Positions 1-9,081 are shown, counted from the stretch's first letter. The stretch is 64,000 nucleotides of DNA from Thermodesulfobacteriota bacterium (GCA_031082315.1 JAVHLC010000002.1:211362-275361); one strand, 5' to 3'. Made by a program: numbers and translations. The notes: generated by a model from the sequence alone, not told the origin.

Positions 1-2
1 GG

Positions 3-644
3 GCCACTCAGCTTAACTGCGCCGGTGTGTATGGCTGTCATGGCGATCGCACCCAAGGTGCAACGGCGGATACCGTCGTAGAGGCCATGAAAGGGGCGCA
101 TCATGCTGATGACAGCGCCATAGATGGCACCAGTACAGGCAAAAGTTACCGGTTTCTAAGGGGCGTAAACGGTGTAGAGTTAAATGCTACTGGTTATAAA
201 TGGGAACAGACGGCCGATTCCACCCATCACAATGGATACAAGGGCGGGGCCACACCCGGAACCACGACGGACGGCATCAGTTACTTATGCGGCACCTGTC
301 ACGGAAATTTTCACGGGCACGCAAATCTCGGAGGTTCCACACAGGTTGGTTCTTCTTCGCCGTGGTTCAGGCACCCTACGGATTTTGCATTTAGTGGGGT
401 AGAAGGCGGCTACGCCGGATCAGAATACGATGATTATACAAGTTACTCGACTACAACGCCGGTAGCACTGTCCACGCCATCGACATCGACTTCAACCGTT
501 GACAGCACAAGCATGGTTATCTGCCTTTCCTGTCACCGTGCCCATGGATCGCCGAATTACAAGATGATCCGCTGGGATTATAAGAGCGCCACACTTTCGA
601 CGGCCCTGAGCGGCTGTAATGTCTGCCACACCTCAAAAAACTAA
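3..644 (+). CDS. Multiheme c-type cytochrome, C-terminal part (5' end cut by window)
   Basis: The frame is open to the window edge, so the true start lies outside. The visible part carries the heme motifs CGTCH, CLSCH and CNVCH, plus an unusual CX5CH (CAGVYGCH) at its left end. It aligns by eye along its whole length with the complete 335-residue cytochrome at 43019-44026: both share the blocks YGCHGDRT, AMKGAHHA, SYRFL-GV-G, YLCG-CHG, W-RHPTD and CLSCHRAHGSP. By analogy the missing N-terminus should hold a signal peptide and two more CxxCH sites. The role is probably periplasmic or extracellular electron transfer; the partner is unknown. A GTG at position 27 is internal to the conserved block and is not a plausible start. 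Confidence 0.85.
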   Translation, partial: ATQLNCAGVYGCHGDRTQGATADTVVEAMKGAHHADDSAIDGTSTGKSYRFLRGVNGVELNATGYKWEQTADSTHHNGYKGGATPGTTTDGISYLCGTCHGNFHGHANLGGSTQVGSSSPWFRHPTDFAFSGVEGGYAGSEYDDYTSYSTTTPVALSTPSTSTSTVDSTSMVICLSCHRAHGSPNYKMIRWDYKSATLSTALSGCNVCHTSKN

Positions 645-1022
645 GCAATCAGCCGTCAGCTATCAGCTTTCAGCTCTGCAAAGGAGAACTATTGAAGCTC
701 CCCGCAGCAAGCTGCGGGGAATCTCCGTATGCAAGGTAAAATGCATCGTATTCGCTCGCTAACCCCGCCGCAAATAGCGGGGAATGCGCTCGCTATGCAT
801 GTTCAGGCACTTCCTCCGGTTCTTTCAAATCCCCCTTAACCCCCCACCACCAGCCCTCAGTGCATTTTGTTGCTAAACCGGCCATTTTCTGATACCTTAT
901 CACAACATTCACCGCAAAGGCGCAAAGAGCGCAGAGCTAAATAAAAAATTTAATATAAGCTTTCAGTTATCAGCCCTAAGCTGCTGGCTGACCGCTGATA
1001 GCTATTAAAAAGGAATCCTGAT
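645..1022. repeat. Gene-free spacer made of several repeat fragments
   Basis: No gene is seen in this 378-base stretch. It holds a 22-bp near-perfect palindrome at 699-720 (arms TCCCCGCAGC/GCTGCGGGGA), a second hairpin CCCCGC/GCGGGG at 763-782, and the string GAATGCGCTCGCTATGCATG around 784-803. It also holds a C-rich tract (ATCCCCCTTAACCCCCC) near 828, a CACCGCAAAGGCGCAAAG type fragment near 911, and TCAGC-rich pieces at 645-680 and 960-1005 that resemble the inner part of repeat family A. The first palindrome and the CGCTCGCTATGCATG string recur, inverted, after the paralogous cytochrome gene at 44059-44111. Confidence 0.6.
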
Positions 1023-3539
1023 TTGTCCTACCCCTTCCTGACACAGGTGAGAAAACCCGGCCGTTACCTGGGCACTGAGATAAATGCCGTCCGCAAAGAC
1101 TGGCAGAAGGCCAGGGTGCGCCTGGCCCTTATCTTTCCGGATCTGTATGAAATAGGCATGTCCCACCTGGGATTATCCATCCTTTATCACATCGTAAACA
1201 ACCATGCGGACTTCCTGGCCGAACGGGCCTTTGCCCCGGACCTTGATCTGGAGGAACTGCTCCGCCGCGAGGATTATCCGTTACTTTCTCTTGAATCACA
1301 AAGGCCGCTCCGGGAATTCGACATCTTAGGGTTCACGCTGCCCTATGAGCTTTGTTATACGAATGTGCTTACCGTATTAGACACAGCCGGCATCCCCTTC
1401 TATGCCCGGGAGAGAGATGAAAATTATCCACTGGTCATCGCCGGCGGGTCATGCGCGGTAAATCCAGAACCGGTGGCCGATTTCTTTGATGCCATCCTGA
1501 TCGGTGATGGTGAGGAGGCCATAATTGAAATAGCCGATGCTTATTCCCGCTGGAAAGAAGGCGCAGATGGCAAAGATAAGCTTTTAGAATTATTGGCCCG
1601 GATTGAAGGCGTCTATATACCGTCTTATTTCAAGATGTCCTATGGCCCGGAAGGAAATATCTGTGCTATCGAATCACTCAGGGCGGGCTATGCAAAAGTC
1701 TCACGCCGGATAGTGAGCGATCTCGACCAGGCCCGGTATCCTGTGAGACCCGTGATCCCGCATACAAAACCGGTCCATGACCGTATCAGCCTGGAGATAT
1801 CACGCGGCTGTGCGCGCGGCTGCCGTTTCTGCCAGGCGGGCATTACCTACCGCCCTGTCCGCGAAAGGCATCCTAAGACTATTCTCCGGATCGCCGAAGA
1901 GACCCTAGCTGCCACCGGCCATGAGGAGCTTTCCCTTCTCTCGCTCAGCACGGGAGATTATGTAAATCTGGAGGCGCTTATAAAGGCCCTTATGAATCGC
2001 TATTCCAGTGAACAGGTGGCCATATCTCTTCCCTCCCTGCGCGTGGGAACCCTTACCCCTGAGATCATGGCCGAGATAAAACGGGTCCGTAAAACAGGTT
2101 TTACACTTGCCCCGGAGTCCGGCACCGCCAGGCTTAGGGCCGTCATTAATAAGGATATCTCGGAAGAAGACCTCCTGGCCACGGCCAGGGAGGCGTTTCA
2201 GGCCGGGTGGAACCTTTTAAAACTCTATTTCATGATTGGGCTACCGACCGAAACTTATGAAGATCTCGATGGCATAGCTGACTTGGCCAAACGGGTGTTG
2301 GCCTGTGGTCGCCACACCGGCAGGCGCTGCCAGGTCAACGTGGGCATCTCTACCTTTGTCCCCAAGGCGCATACCCCGTTCCAATGGGAGGCCCAGATAG
2401 GCATCGAAGAGAGCTGGCAGCGGCTGGATTATATCAAAAACGCCCTGCAAAACCGGAGGATTCAGGTCAAGTGGCATGACCCGCGGCAAAGTTTGCTGGA
2501 GGGCGTCTTCTCCAGGGGTGACCGCCGGTTGGCAGCCCTTATAGAACGCGCATACCGGCTTGGTTGCCGGCTCGATGGCTGGGGAGATCAATTCCGGTTT
2601 TCTCTCTGGCAACAGGCCGCAGCCGAAACCGGCCTGGAGCTGGAATCTTATATAAGAAAACGGGGCATTAACGAAATATTGCCCTGGGAACATATAGACT
2701 CTCTCGTAGATAAGGAATTCCTGATAAAAGAAAAAGAGAAGGCTGTCCATGGTGAAACAACAGCGGATTGCCGGAAGGATGGGTGTGTCCTTTGCGGCGT
2801 CTGCGACGGGAAAGGGAGAGTTCTCCGGCTTGCAGAGCCGTTTCAGGATAGTTTCACCCCGTCAAAACGCCTGGAATCCACAGAGACAACGCGCATAAGG
2901 ATTTACTACGGTAAACTGGAACTGGCGCGGTTCCTTAGCCATCTGGAAATAACGCGCATTTTCAGCCGGGCGCTGAAGAGGGCCGGCATTAATCCGGCCT
3001 ATTCTAAGGGATTTCATCCCATGCCGAAGATGTCTTTTAGCTCTGCCCTGCCGGTTGGGACGGAGAGTGTGGCTGAATATGCAGACGTAACGACGGTGGG
3101 GCCGATTAGACCGGACGATCTGGCTTCTCGTCTGCAAAAAGAGATGCCGGAGGGCCTTATTATCTACGGCGCGGGAAAAGCGCTTACAATTGCCACTGCC
3201 GAAACAAGCTATTACCGGATACGGTCAGATAATGCCGTCTTTACGACCGGTCCGATACAGCGCTTCCTCTCAGCGGAAAGCTTCCCGATAGAACAGAAAA
3301 GAAAAGATAGCACACGGCGGGTGGATATAAAACCGCTGGTGAAGACCCTGCAATATATCGATGCCCGGACTATCGCCCTATCCCTAGCGAACCATCAAAA
3401 AGTCGGGGCTAAGCCGACAGAAATAGTGGAGTCTATCTTCAATCTTTCCGAAGAAGAACTAAAGAATCTTCATATACTGAAATTGCCGGATAATCCCGTA
3501 GCGGAAGGAAATTCTTTATGCCTGCAGAACTCATTATAA
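1023..3539 (+). CDS. B12-binding-type radical SAM protein fused to DUF2344 (TIGR03960/TIGR03936 type)
   Basis: This 838-residue protein has an N-terminal cobalamin-binding-like region (residues about 20-200, with PDLYEIGMSHLG). A radical SAM core follows, with the CX3CX2C triad at C263, C267 and C270 (SRGCARGCRFC). From about residue 620 there is a C-terminal DUF2344 domain (RIYYGKLELARFLSHLE, YSKGFHPMPKMSF). The start is TTG at 1023 with AAGGA about 10 bases upstream. The gene overlaps the next one, rng, by 22 bases, so they are probably translated together; this pairing is common in deltaproteobacteria and Firmicutes. The exact reaction of the family is not established; a link to RNA or ribosome maturation is inference from the rng neighbour. 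Confidence 0.85.
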   Translation: MSYPFLTQVRKPGRYLGTEINAVRKDWQKARVRLALIFPDLYEIGMSHLGLSILYHIVNNHADFLAERAFAPDLDLEELLRREDYPLLSLESQRPLREFDILGFTLPYELCYTNVLTVLDTAGIPFYARERDENYPLVIAGGSCAVNPEPVADFFDAILIGDGEEAIIEIADAYSRWKEGADGKDKLLELLARIEGVYIPSYFKMSYGPEGNICAIESLRAGYAKVSRRIVSDLDQARYPVRPVIPHTKPVHDRISLEISRGCARGCRFCQAGITYRPVRERHPKTILRIAEETLAATGHEELSLLSLSTGDYVNLEALIKALMNRYSSEQVAISLPSLRVGTLTPEIMAEIKRVRKTGFTLAPESGTARLRAVINKDISEEDLLATAREAFQAGWNLLKLYFMIGLPTETYEDLDGIADLAKRVLACGRHTGRRCQVNVGISTFVPKAHTPFQWEAQIGIEESWQRLDYIKNALQNRRIQVKWHDPRQSLLEGVFSRGDRRLAALIERAYRLGCRLDGWGDQFRFSLWQQAAAETGLELESYIRKRGINEILPWEHIDSLVDKEFLIKEKEKAVHGETTADCRKDGCVLCGVCDGKGRVLRLAEPFQDSFTPSKRLESTETTRIRIYYGKLELARFLSHLEITRIFSRALKRAGINPAYSKGFHPMPKMSFSSALPVGTESVAEYADVTTVGPIRPDDLASRLQKEMPEGLIIYGAGKALTIATAETSYYRIRSDNAVFTTGPIQRFLSAESFPIEQKRKDSTRRVDIKPLVKTLQYIDARTIALSLANHQKVGAKPTEIVESIFNLSEEELKNLHILKLPDNPVAEGNSLCLQNSL

Positions 3540-5044
3540 ATGCCTCACCTTATGAGACCCGCGTTGCCCTGTTGGAAGGCGGCCTAGTTGTCGAGTTCTA
3601 TGTGGAACGCAGCCTGGAAAAAAGTATTATCGGTAACATATATAAAGGCCGGGTTACTCGGGTCTTGCCGGGGATGCAGGCTGCCTTTGTGGATATAGGG
3701 CTGGAGCGGACAGCCTTTATCCATGCAGCCGATATCTATAATCAGGTAACCGAGTACGAGATGATGATGCTTTCTCGAGATACAGAGAGTGAAACGGCGG
3801 GAGAATTGCCGGAAAAAGATACAGAATATCACCCGCCGGCCTCGTTGAACATCGAAGACCTTTTACACGAAGGTCAAGATATAATAGTCCAGGCATCCAA
3901 AGAGCCTTTAGGGACCAAGGGGGCCCGGCTGACTTCCTATGTTACCTTGGCCGGCCGTAATTTAGTGCTCATGCCCATGACCGAGCATGTCGGCGTATCC
4001 CGTCGTATCGAAGACGAGGAGGAGCGAAAACGCCTCAAAGACATCATTGAGGCCGTTAATCCGGCTGGCGTCGGTTTTATAGCCCGTACAGCCAGCGAGG
4101 GTGTGGATGTCGCCAAGCTACAGGTCGAGATGGATTTTCTAATTAGAATGTGGGGTAATCTTCAGAAAAGGACCGCTTCCGCATCGGTTCCCTCGCTCAT
4201 ATACGAAGATCTGGATATTACCCTGAGGGCCGCACGTGATCTCTTCGCAAAGGAAGTAGATCGCTTGATTATTGATTCACCGGAAGAGCACCAGAGAGTG
4301 CTTACTTTCATGGAAACATTTGCTTCCCATCTGAAACCCTCTATAGAGCTTTATACAAACATCACGCCCATCTTCGATGCCTATGGTATTGAAGTAGAAA
4401 TGGCCCGGGCACTGGAAAAAAAGGTCTGGCTGAAATCCGGCGGTTATATAGTAATCGAAATGACGGAGGCCCTGACGGCTATCGACATTAACACCGGACG
4501 TTTTGTGGGAAAAAGAAACCTGGAAGAAACCATCCTCAAAACCAATCTGGAGGCAGTAAAAGAGGTTGCCTATCAGCTGCGACTGCGTAATATAGGAGGC
4601 TTAATCATCATCGATTTTATTGATATGAAAAGGGAAAAGCATCGTGAAGAGGTCTTTAATGCCCTGCGTGAAGCCCTCCGCAAAGACAAAAGCAAGACCA
4701 CTATATTGAAAATGTCCGAGTTAGGATTGATTGAAATGACACGCAAAAGGACACGGGAAAGCCTGGGCCGGCTTCTTTGTGAACCTTGCTTCTACTGTGA
4801 CGGCGAGGGATTTCTGAAATCAAGACGAACTATCTGTTATGAGATATTCAGAAAGATTGAAAGAGAATCCGCTGATGTAATAGCCCCGGGTGTCACTATC
4901 TCCGTTCATCCGGATATAAGTGAGATGTTTCTAAACGAAGAAGCGAGACAGATCGAACTTCTTGAGCGGAAAATAAAGAAACAAATTACTATTCAGTCCC
5001 ACTCAGACCTGCATCTGGAGCAATACAAGATATCTTATAGTTAG
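3518..5044 (+). CDS. rng: Ribonuclease G/E family endoribonuclease
   Basis: The 508-residue protein matches RNase G/E. An S1-like RNA-binding region lies at about residues 36-115 (IIGNIYKGRVTRVLPGMQAAF), split by an acidic insertion. The DNase-I-like catalytic region has the metal-binding aspartates D323 (AIDINTGRFVGK) and D366 (LIIIDFIDM), with the 43-residue spacing known from RNase E. A cysteine-rich zinc-link follows (C421, C424, C427). The length suits RNase G rather than full RNase E, as there is no long C-terminal scaffold. It would process 16S rRNA and decay mRNA in the cytoplasm. The start overlaps the upstream radical SAM gene. The TAG stop is also the first triplet of a family A repeat. 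Confidence 0.93.
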   Translation: MPAELIINASPYETRVALLEGGLVVEFYVERSLEKSIIGNIYKGRVTRVLPGMQAAFVDIGLERTAFIHAADIYNQVTEYEMMMLSRDTESETAGELPEKDTEYHPPASLNIEDLLHEGQDIIVQASKEPLGTKGARLTSYVTLAGRNLVLMPMTEHVGVSRRIEDEEERKRLKDIIEAVNPAGVGFIARTASEGVDVAKLQVEMDFLIRMWGNLQKRTASASVPSLIYEDLDITLRAARDLFAKEVDRLIIDSPEEHQRVLTFMETFASHLKPSIELYTNITPIFDAYGIEVEMARALEKKVWLKSGGYIVIEMTEALTAIDINTGRFVGKRNLEETILKTNLEAVKEVAYQLRLRNIGGLIIIDFIDMKREKHREEVFNALREALRKDKSKTTILKMSELGLIEMTRKRTRESLGRLLCEPCFYCDGEGFLKSRRTICYEIFRKIERESADVIAPGVTISVHPDISEMFLNEEARQIELLERKIKKQITIQSHSDLHLEQYKISYS

Positions 5045-5237
5045 TGCTCATCCGGAAACTATCGTTTCCGTCTTCACGCTTTCAGAGATCCGCTGTCAGC
5101 CGTCAGCATGTTTGTTATCCGTTAACCGTTGTCCGACATTTTCTTTCGGTAAACGGTCAACAGTGAACGGTGGACCGGCTTCATGCCGATAGCTGAGTGC
5201 TGACTGCTCCATCCAGAAAACCTAGGTTTTCTGGATG
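5042..5237. repeat. Repeat family A, copy 1 (long core variant)
   Basis: It begins TAGTGCTCATCCGG, shared with the other copies, and has a left hairpin CGGAAAC-TATC-GTTTCCG. The long core is nearly the same as in the copy at 31333, and contains GTTGTCCGACATTTTC and GGTCAACAGTGAACGG. The element ends with the family tail GCTGAGTGCTGACTGCTCC and a 28-bp perfect palindrome (5210-5237). It fills the gap between convergent rng and coaD. Its first three bases are the rng stop codon. Confidence 0.75.
5210..5237. terminator. Perfect 28-bp palindrome, probable bidirectional terminator or repeat end
   Basis: The sequence runs CATCCAGAAAACCT and then its exact complement AGGTTTTCTGGATG. It sits between the 3' ends of convergent rng and coaD. 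No long T-run follows, so intrinsic termination is plausible but not proved. It is also the right-hand end of repeat family A. Confidence 0.45.
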
Positions 5238-5245
5238 GAAAATAT

Positions 5246-5734
5246 TTAGGATATCTTAAATTTCTCCTTCAACCGGCGGCAAGCCACATCCGGGACTAAC
5301 CCTTCTACTGATCCCCCCAAGCTTGCTACTTCCCTGATCATGGTAGAGCTGATAAAGATCCAGCGGAACCCGGTCATGAGAAAGACAGTTTCAATATTAC
5401 GGTTGAGCCGGCGATTCATCAGGGCCATCTGAAATTCATAATCGAAATCCGAGACAGCCCGCAGCCCGCGCACAATAACATTGGCCTGACAGTTGGCTAC
5501 ATAATCTACGAGGAGACCGGTAAAGGTATCGATCTCTATCCGTGGATTTTCATTAATAGTCTCCCGGATTATCTCCACGCGTTCTTCAATTGTAAAGAGG
5601 GGCTTTTTAGTCGGGTTTACGGCTACGGCAATAATAACCCGGTCAAACATATTGAGTGCCCGGTTGACTACATCAATGTGACCGTTAGTTATAGGATCAA
5701 ACGTCCCGGGATAGACGGCAACGACCTCTCCCAC
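5246..5734 (-). CDS. coaD: Phosphopantetheine adenylyltransferase
   Basis: This enzyme transfers AMP from ATP to 4'-phosphopantetheine, the penultimate step of coenzyme A synthesis. The nucleotidyltransferase signature YPGTFDPITNGHID is close to the N-terminus, and the ISSTMIRE motif is near the C-terminus. A GTG start at 5734 gives 162 residues, the usual CoaD length, and is preceded by GGTGGG. An in-frame ATG at 5770 would add 12 uncharacteristic residues. The gene lies downstream of rsmD on the same strand, a common pairing, and is separated from it by a repeat. Confidence 0.93.
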   Translation of the reverse strand: MGEVVAVYPGTFDPITNGHIDVVNRALNMFDRVIIAVAVNPTKKPLFTIEERVEIIRETINENPRIEIDTFTGLLVDYVANCQANVIVRGLRAVSDFDYEFQMALMNRRLNRNIETVFLMTGFRWIFISSTMIREVASLGGSVEGLVPDVACRRLKEKFKIS

Positions 5735-5778
5735 GATTCTATGCTTACCCACCTGCTTCCCCCCGTCCACATCAAAAG

Positions 5779-5943
5779 ATTAACCACAGAGTACACAGGG
5801 CGGCATAGCCGCAACCAAAGAAGTTCACGGTTCCGAGTTCCACGTTCACGGTTTTTTAACCCTGAACTTTGAACCGTGAACTTTAAACTTTGCACTTTGA
5901 ACTTATTAATACCCTAAATCATTTCTCTGTGTTCTCTGTGGTA
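5779..5943. repeat. Inverted-repeat element with CCACAGAG arms (family E)
   Basis: The left arm is TTAACCACAGAGTACACAG and the right arm is TCTCTGTGTTCTCTGTGGTAA; they are imperfect reverse complements. Inside lies a second self-complementary run (GTTCACGGTT ... AACCGTGAAC). Fragments of the same arm sequence occur near 911, 10224-10275, 10791-10914, 21414 and 32590. The right arm forms the last codons and stop of rsmD. Confidence 0.6.
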
Positions 5944-6503
5944 ATTTTTTTTCCTTCTTTCTCAAAAAAATAGACCGCAGTTCGGCCATAAACTCTTTTT
6001 TCATCCTGTATCTGAAAACCGGCAGGGGAAGATAAAACCTCTGCCTTATCGCATTCCACCACCACTACCCCATCCGGTTTCATTAAATTACCCCGGGCCA
6101 GCAACTCCAGCGTTTTCCGGGCCATGCCTTGGCCGTAAGGAGGGTCCATAAAGATTACATCAAAAAGGAGTCCGGGCTTTTCCAGAAATCCCAGGCCATG
6201 TAGCGGATTTTTCTGGAAGACTCGTCCTTTTTCGGAAAAACCGCAGAGCAAGAGATTCTTTTTGATGGTCTCAATGGCATAGGGATGGTGGTCAATAAAA
6301 ACTGCCTCTGACGCCCCGCGGCTTAAGGCTTCAACACCCAAGGCACCCGTACCGGCAAAGAGGTCCAACACCCGGGCTTCATCCCAGTCCTGGTTCAGGA
6401 TATTAAAAATAGCCTGCCGAATCTTGTCGCTGGTAGGCCGGATCCCTTTTCCTTTTATCGGCGCTAGGTTCCGTCCTTTAGCCGTACCGGCAATAATACG
6501 CAA
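5919..6503 (-). CDS. rsmD: 16S rRNA (guanine966-N2)-methyltransferase
   Basis: This is a class I SAM-dependent methyltransferase that modifies G966 of 16S rRNA during 30S assembly. The SAM-binding motif VLDLFAGTGALGVEAL is at residues 45-60 and the catalytic DPPY at 120-123. The N-terminal MRIIAGTAKGR is typical of RsmD. The length of 194 residues is slightly above normal because the last residues (ITTENTEK) are encoded by the CCACAGAG-type intergenic repeat that follows. The start is ATG at 6503. Confidence 0.92.
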   Translation of the reverse strand: MRIIAGTAKGRNLAPIKGKGIRPTSDKIRQAIFNILNQDWDEARVLDLFAGTGALGVEALSRGASEAVFIDHHPYAIETIKKNLLLCGFSEKGRVFQKNPLHGLGFLEKPGLLFDVIFMDPPYGQGMARKTLELLARGNLMKPDGVVVVECDKAEVLSSPAGFQIQDEKRVYGRTAVYFFEKEGKKITTENTEK

Positions 6504-6519
6504 TTATGCCTCTTCATGG

Positions 6520-6633
6520 GTAGTGTCCGTTTGATACCGTCACTGGTCATCAGTCATTGGTTGAGTTTGGAAGATTGAGCTCTTTTACCAGTGACAAATG
6601 ACGTTCACTATAAAAACGGACCACGGACACTAC
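6520..6633. repeat. Short inverted-repeat element with GTAGTGTCCGT ends (family D, copy 1)
   Basis: The 11-bp ends GTAGTGTCCGT and ACGGACACTAC are perfect inverted repeats. Inner partial complements are also present (TCACTGGTCAT against ACCAGTGACAAATGA). The element nearly fills the spacer between the aldolase gene and rsmD. A related, more diverged element lies at 57781-57941. Confidence 0.55.
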
Positions 6634-6637
6634 TTCT

Positions 6638-7723
6638 TTATGAAAGCCCTTCGATGACTATGGAGGCCGTACCTACCGCCCGGAATGCGGTTATAAGCTC
6701 TTTGGCCTCTTCGTAAGCCATATCTTCGATCATCTTCTTATTTTCGGACGGTATATTATCTATCTTTTGTTTAAATGGCTTGGTGGCCATCTTTATATCT
6801 TTGTTATTCTCTCTGGCCCAGGCCCTCATTTCCTCCATTAGACCGGCTGGCAGTCCTTTATGGGCAACATTCTGCCACTGGGTGCCCACGTTGCCCTTGC
6901 GAATACCATAATCAGCAAAACGGCCCATCAGATGCAGCGGAGTGCCGGTAATCCCATGCTGAGCAATTACTACCCCGTCCCCTTTAACGGCCTCGTAGAT
7001 ATGACCGGTGCGCTCCAGATCGATAAATATCTTCTCTCCTTCCAGATAATTACCATGCTTGGAGCCATTGTTAATAGCCAGCATATCCGGGCGCACACCA
7101 GTGGCCTTAAGGCCGGAAATAAAGGCTACGGCCTCTTCCATCGTGGTCAACATGGCCTCCTGGCCGGCAGACTTTATCTCCCCCACCTCCACCTCAAGAC
7201 CGATACCCTGGTCAATAATGGGCCGGGCCAGTTCGGCAGTAATACGGATGTTATCCGGCAATTCATTAAAAGAGGCATCTACAGCAAATGAGGTGTATCC
7301 GGCGGCCAGTTCTGCTGCAATGAGCCGGCGGGCCGATTCGATCTCTTTATCCGAGGTGTTTTTGACGGTGATATGGTCGCCATGGATGAAAAAAGGCCGG
7401 GTAAAATTTCTCTCTTCTGCATAGCCGGTAACCGTAGTAAAATAGGTCTCAGGGTCCTGACCGGTATAACCGCCGTCTATATGGCCCTCGCTCTTGGCCA
7501 GCTCAAAAGCCACCACAGCGTCCAACTCTTCGGCCGCCCGCATAATCCCGGGGATGACATGTTTGATGCGCGTGTTACAGGCCATAACAATAGCCTTTTT
7601 ATCTTTAAGCACCCTTAAGATGTCCTTAGAGTTTAACAGGCATACCTTGTTTCCCTTGCCAAGTCTCCCGATCACATAAGATGGCCTTTGGGCCAAAACT
7701 TTGTCCGCAGCTGGAAGTGCCAT
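6638..7723 (-). CDS. Class II fructose-bisphosphate aldolase family protein
   Basis: The 361-residue TIM-barrel protein has class II aldolase landmarks: FIHGDHIT (the metal-binding histidine region), TSFAVDAS, EVEVGEI, AINNGSKHGNY and VIAQHGITGTP. These place it in the zinc-dependent family that cleaves fructose-1,6-bisphosphate to dihydroxyacetone phosphate and glyceraldehyde-3-phosphate. Several motifs differ from the textbook form (HGDH rather than HLDH, QHG rather than HGG), so a different aldol substrate is possible. The start is the ATG at 7723, seven bases after AAAGGAGG; an ATG six bases earlier is too close to that site. The gene lies downstream of asd with 69 bases between them. A glycolytic/gluconeogenic role is inferred, helped by gap at 41917. 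Confidence 0.75.
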   Translation of the reverse strand: MALPAADKVLAQRPSYVIGRLGKGNKVCLLNSKDILRVLKDKKAIVMACNTRIKHVIPGIMRAAEELDAVVAFELAKSEGHIDGGYTGQDPETYFTTVTGYAEERNFTRPFFIHGDHITVKNTSDKEIESARRLIAAELAAGYTSFAVDASFNELPDNIRITAELARPIIDQGIGLEVEVGEIKSAGQEAMLTTMEEAVAFISGLKATGVRPDMLAINNGSKHGNYLEGEKIFIDLERTGHIYEAVKGDGVVIAQHGITGTPLHLMGRFADYGIRKGNVGTQWQNVAHKGLPAGLMEEMRAWARENNKDIKMATKPFKQKIDNIPSENKKMIEDMAYEEAKELITAFRAVGTASIVIEGLS

Positions 7724-7792
7724 AACCATGCCTCCTTTGGCGCTCTAGGGGTACTAACTAAAACTTATCCGGCGACTTAAGATCAGTCCCTC

Positions 7793-8818
7793 CTACAAAT
7801 ATTTTTCAATCAATATCTCCGCTATCTGCACTGCATTTGTAGCTGCCCCCTTACGGATGTTATCAGCGACAACCCACATATTAATTCCATTGGCAATCGA
7901 CTCGTCCTCGCGAATCCGGCCTACAAAGGTCTCATCACGCCCGGCAGCATATATAGCTAAAGGATACAGATTTTGGGCAGGATCGTCAATTACTACTACA
8001 CCAGGGGTTTTTTTCAGAAGCTCTTTGACGTTGTCCGCCGTGATCTTTTTTTCCGTCTCGATATTTACAGACTCTGAATGTCCCCAGAAGACAGGCACGC
8101 GGACTGTAGTGGCCGTCACCCGGATGGAATCATCACCTATGATCTTTCTGGTCTCGTTGACCATCTTCATTTCTTCTTTGGTATAGCCATTGGGCAGGAA
8201 AGAGTCGATATGCGGAAGACAGTTAAAGGCGATCTGGTGCGGATATACCGACCGGGGCATTTCCTTTCCGGCTACATAAGCGCGCACTTGTTCTTCCAGC
8301 TCCGCAATAGCCTTCTGCCCGGTCCCGGATACCGCCTGGTAGGTTGACACTACGATACGTTTAATCCCGGCTACATCATGGATTGGCTTAAGGGCCACCA
8401 CCATCTGGATGGTCGAACAATTTGGATTGGCAATAATGCCTTTTTTCGTGTACAGGCCAACATCACCGGGATTGACCTCCGGTACCACCAGGGGAACATC
8501 CGGGTCCATGCGAAAGGCGCTTGAGTTATCCACCACCACCGCCCCGGATGCCGCAGCCGCCGGGGCAAATTCTAAACTCCGTGCCGCCCCTGCGGAAAAT
8601 AGGGCGATATCTATCCCTTTAAAGGAATCCCTGGTCAACCGGTCCACCGGTACCTTATGCCCCTGAAAGGTCAACTCCTTACCTACAGACCGTTCTGAGG
8701 CCAGGAGACGAACTTCATCCACTGGGAATTTTCTCTCCTCCAGCACCTTAATCATACACTGACCAACCGCCCCGGTGGCCCCGGCCACCGCTACGTTGTA
8801 TTTAGCCTTTTTGCCCAT
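7793..8818 (-). CDS. asd: Aspartate-semialdehyde dehydrogenase
   Basis: The enzyme reduces aspartyl-phosphate to aspartate semialdehyde with NADPH, feeding lysine/diaminopimelate, threonine and methionine synthesis. The protein shows the dinucleotide-binding N-terminus (VAVAGATGAVG), the catalytic cysteine in NPNCSTIQ (about residue 134) and the substrate-binding region QIAFNCLPHID. The ATG at 8818 follows AAAAGGAG by eight bases and is preferred to a GTG nine bases upstream that overlaps the ribosome site; this gives 341 residues, the family norm. It ends the leuACDB-asd gene run; a family B repeat separates it from leuB. Confidence 0.93.
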   Translation of the reverse strand: MGKKAKYNVAVAGATGAVGQCMIKVLEERKFPVDEVRLLASERSVGKELTFQGHKVPVDRLTRDSFKGIDIALFSAGAARSLEFAPAAAASGAVVVDNSSAFRMDPDVPLVVPEVNPGDVGLYTKKGIIANPNCSTIQMVVALKPIHDVAGIKRIVVSTYQAVSGTGQKAIAELEEQVRAYVAGKEMPRSVYPHQIAFNCLPHIDSFLPNGYTKEEMKMVNETRKIIGDDSIRVTATTVRVPVFWGHSESVNIETEKKITADNVKELLKKTPGVVVIDDPAQNLYPLAIYAAGRDETFVGRIREDESIANGINMWVVADNIRKGAATNAVQIAEILIEKYL

Positions 8819-8885
8819 GGTCGTCACTCCTTTTGCAATAATTCTAAGCGATCAGCTTTCAGTAAAAACAAAAAAGTCTCCATAG

Positions 8886-9081
8886 TTAATTAGTAACACT
8901 TTAGGTGTTTGAAACAGTCCTACATTCAGAAAAGGCTATTAATCTGGAACTCAGAAAATCAGGAAAAGATAAACCCTCTTTATTTGGGTTTGTACTTCCC
9001 TGAGTTCCTGATTTCCAGATTTGATATGTTTCTTTGCACTTTTTATCATCCATTTTCAAAACGCTAACTTGTTGCGATAAT
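8886..9081. mobile_element. MITE-like repeat family B, copy 1
   Basis: This 196-bp element differs from the copy at 12290-12485 at about ten positions over 185 aligned bases, counted by eye. Its ends are imperfect inverted repeats (AGTAACACTTTAGGTG against CGCTAACTTGTTGCG). Inside are hairpins with CTGGAA/TTCCAG, ATCAGGAA/TTCCTGAT and AAACCC/GGGTTT. No coding capacity is seen. It lies in the leuB-asd spacer (8819-9129), which holds no gene. Target-site duplications could not be defined. Confidence 0.75.

Noticed and set aside
2241-2750. Long minus-strand frame (169 codons) opposite the radical SAM/DUF2344 gene
   Set aside because: It lies fully inside a well-supported gene on the other strand, with no recognisable domain.
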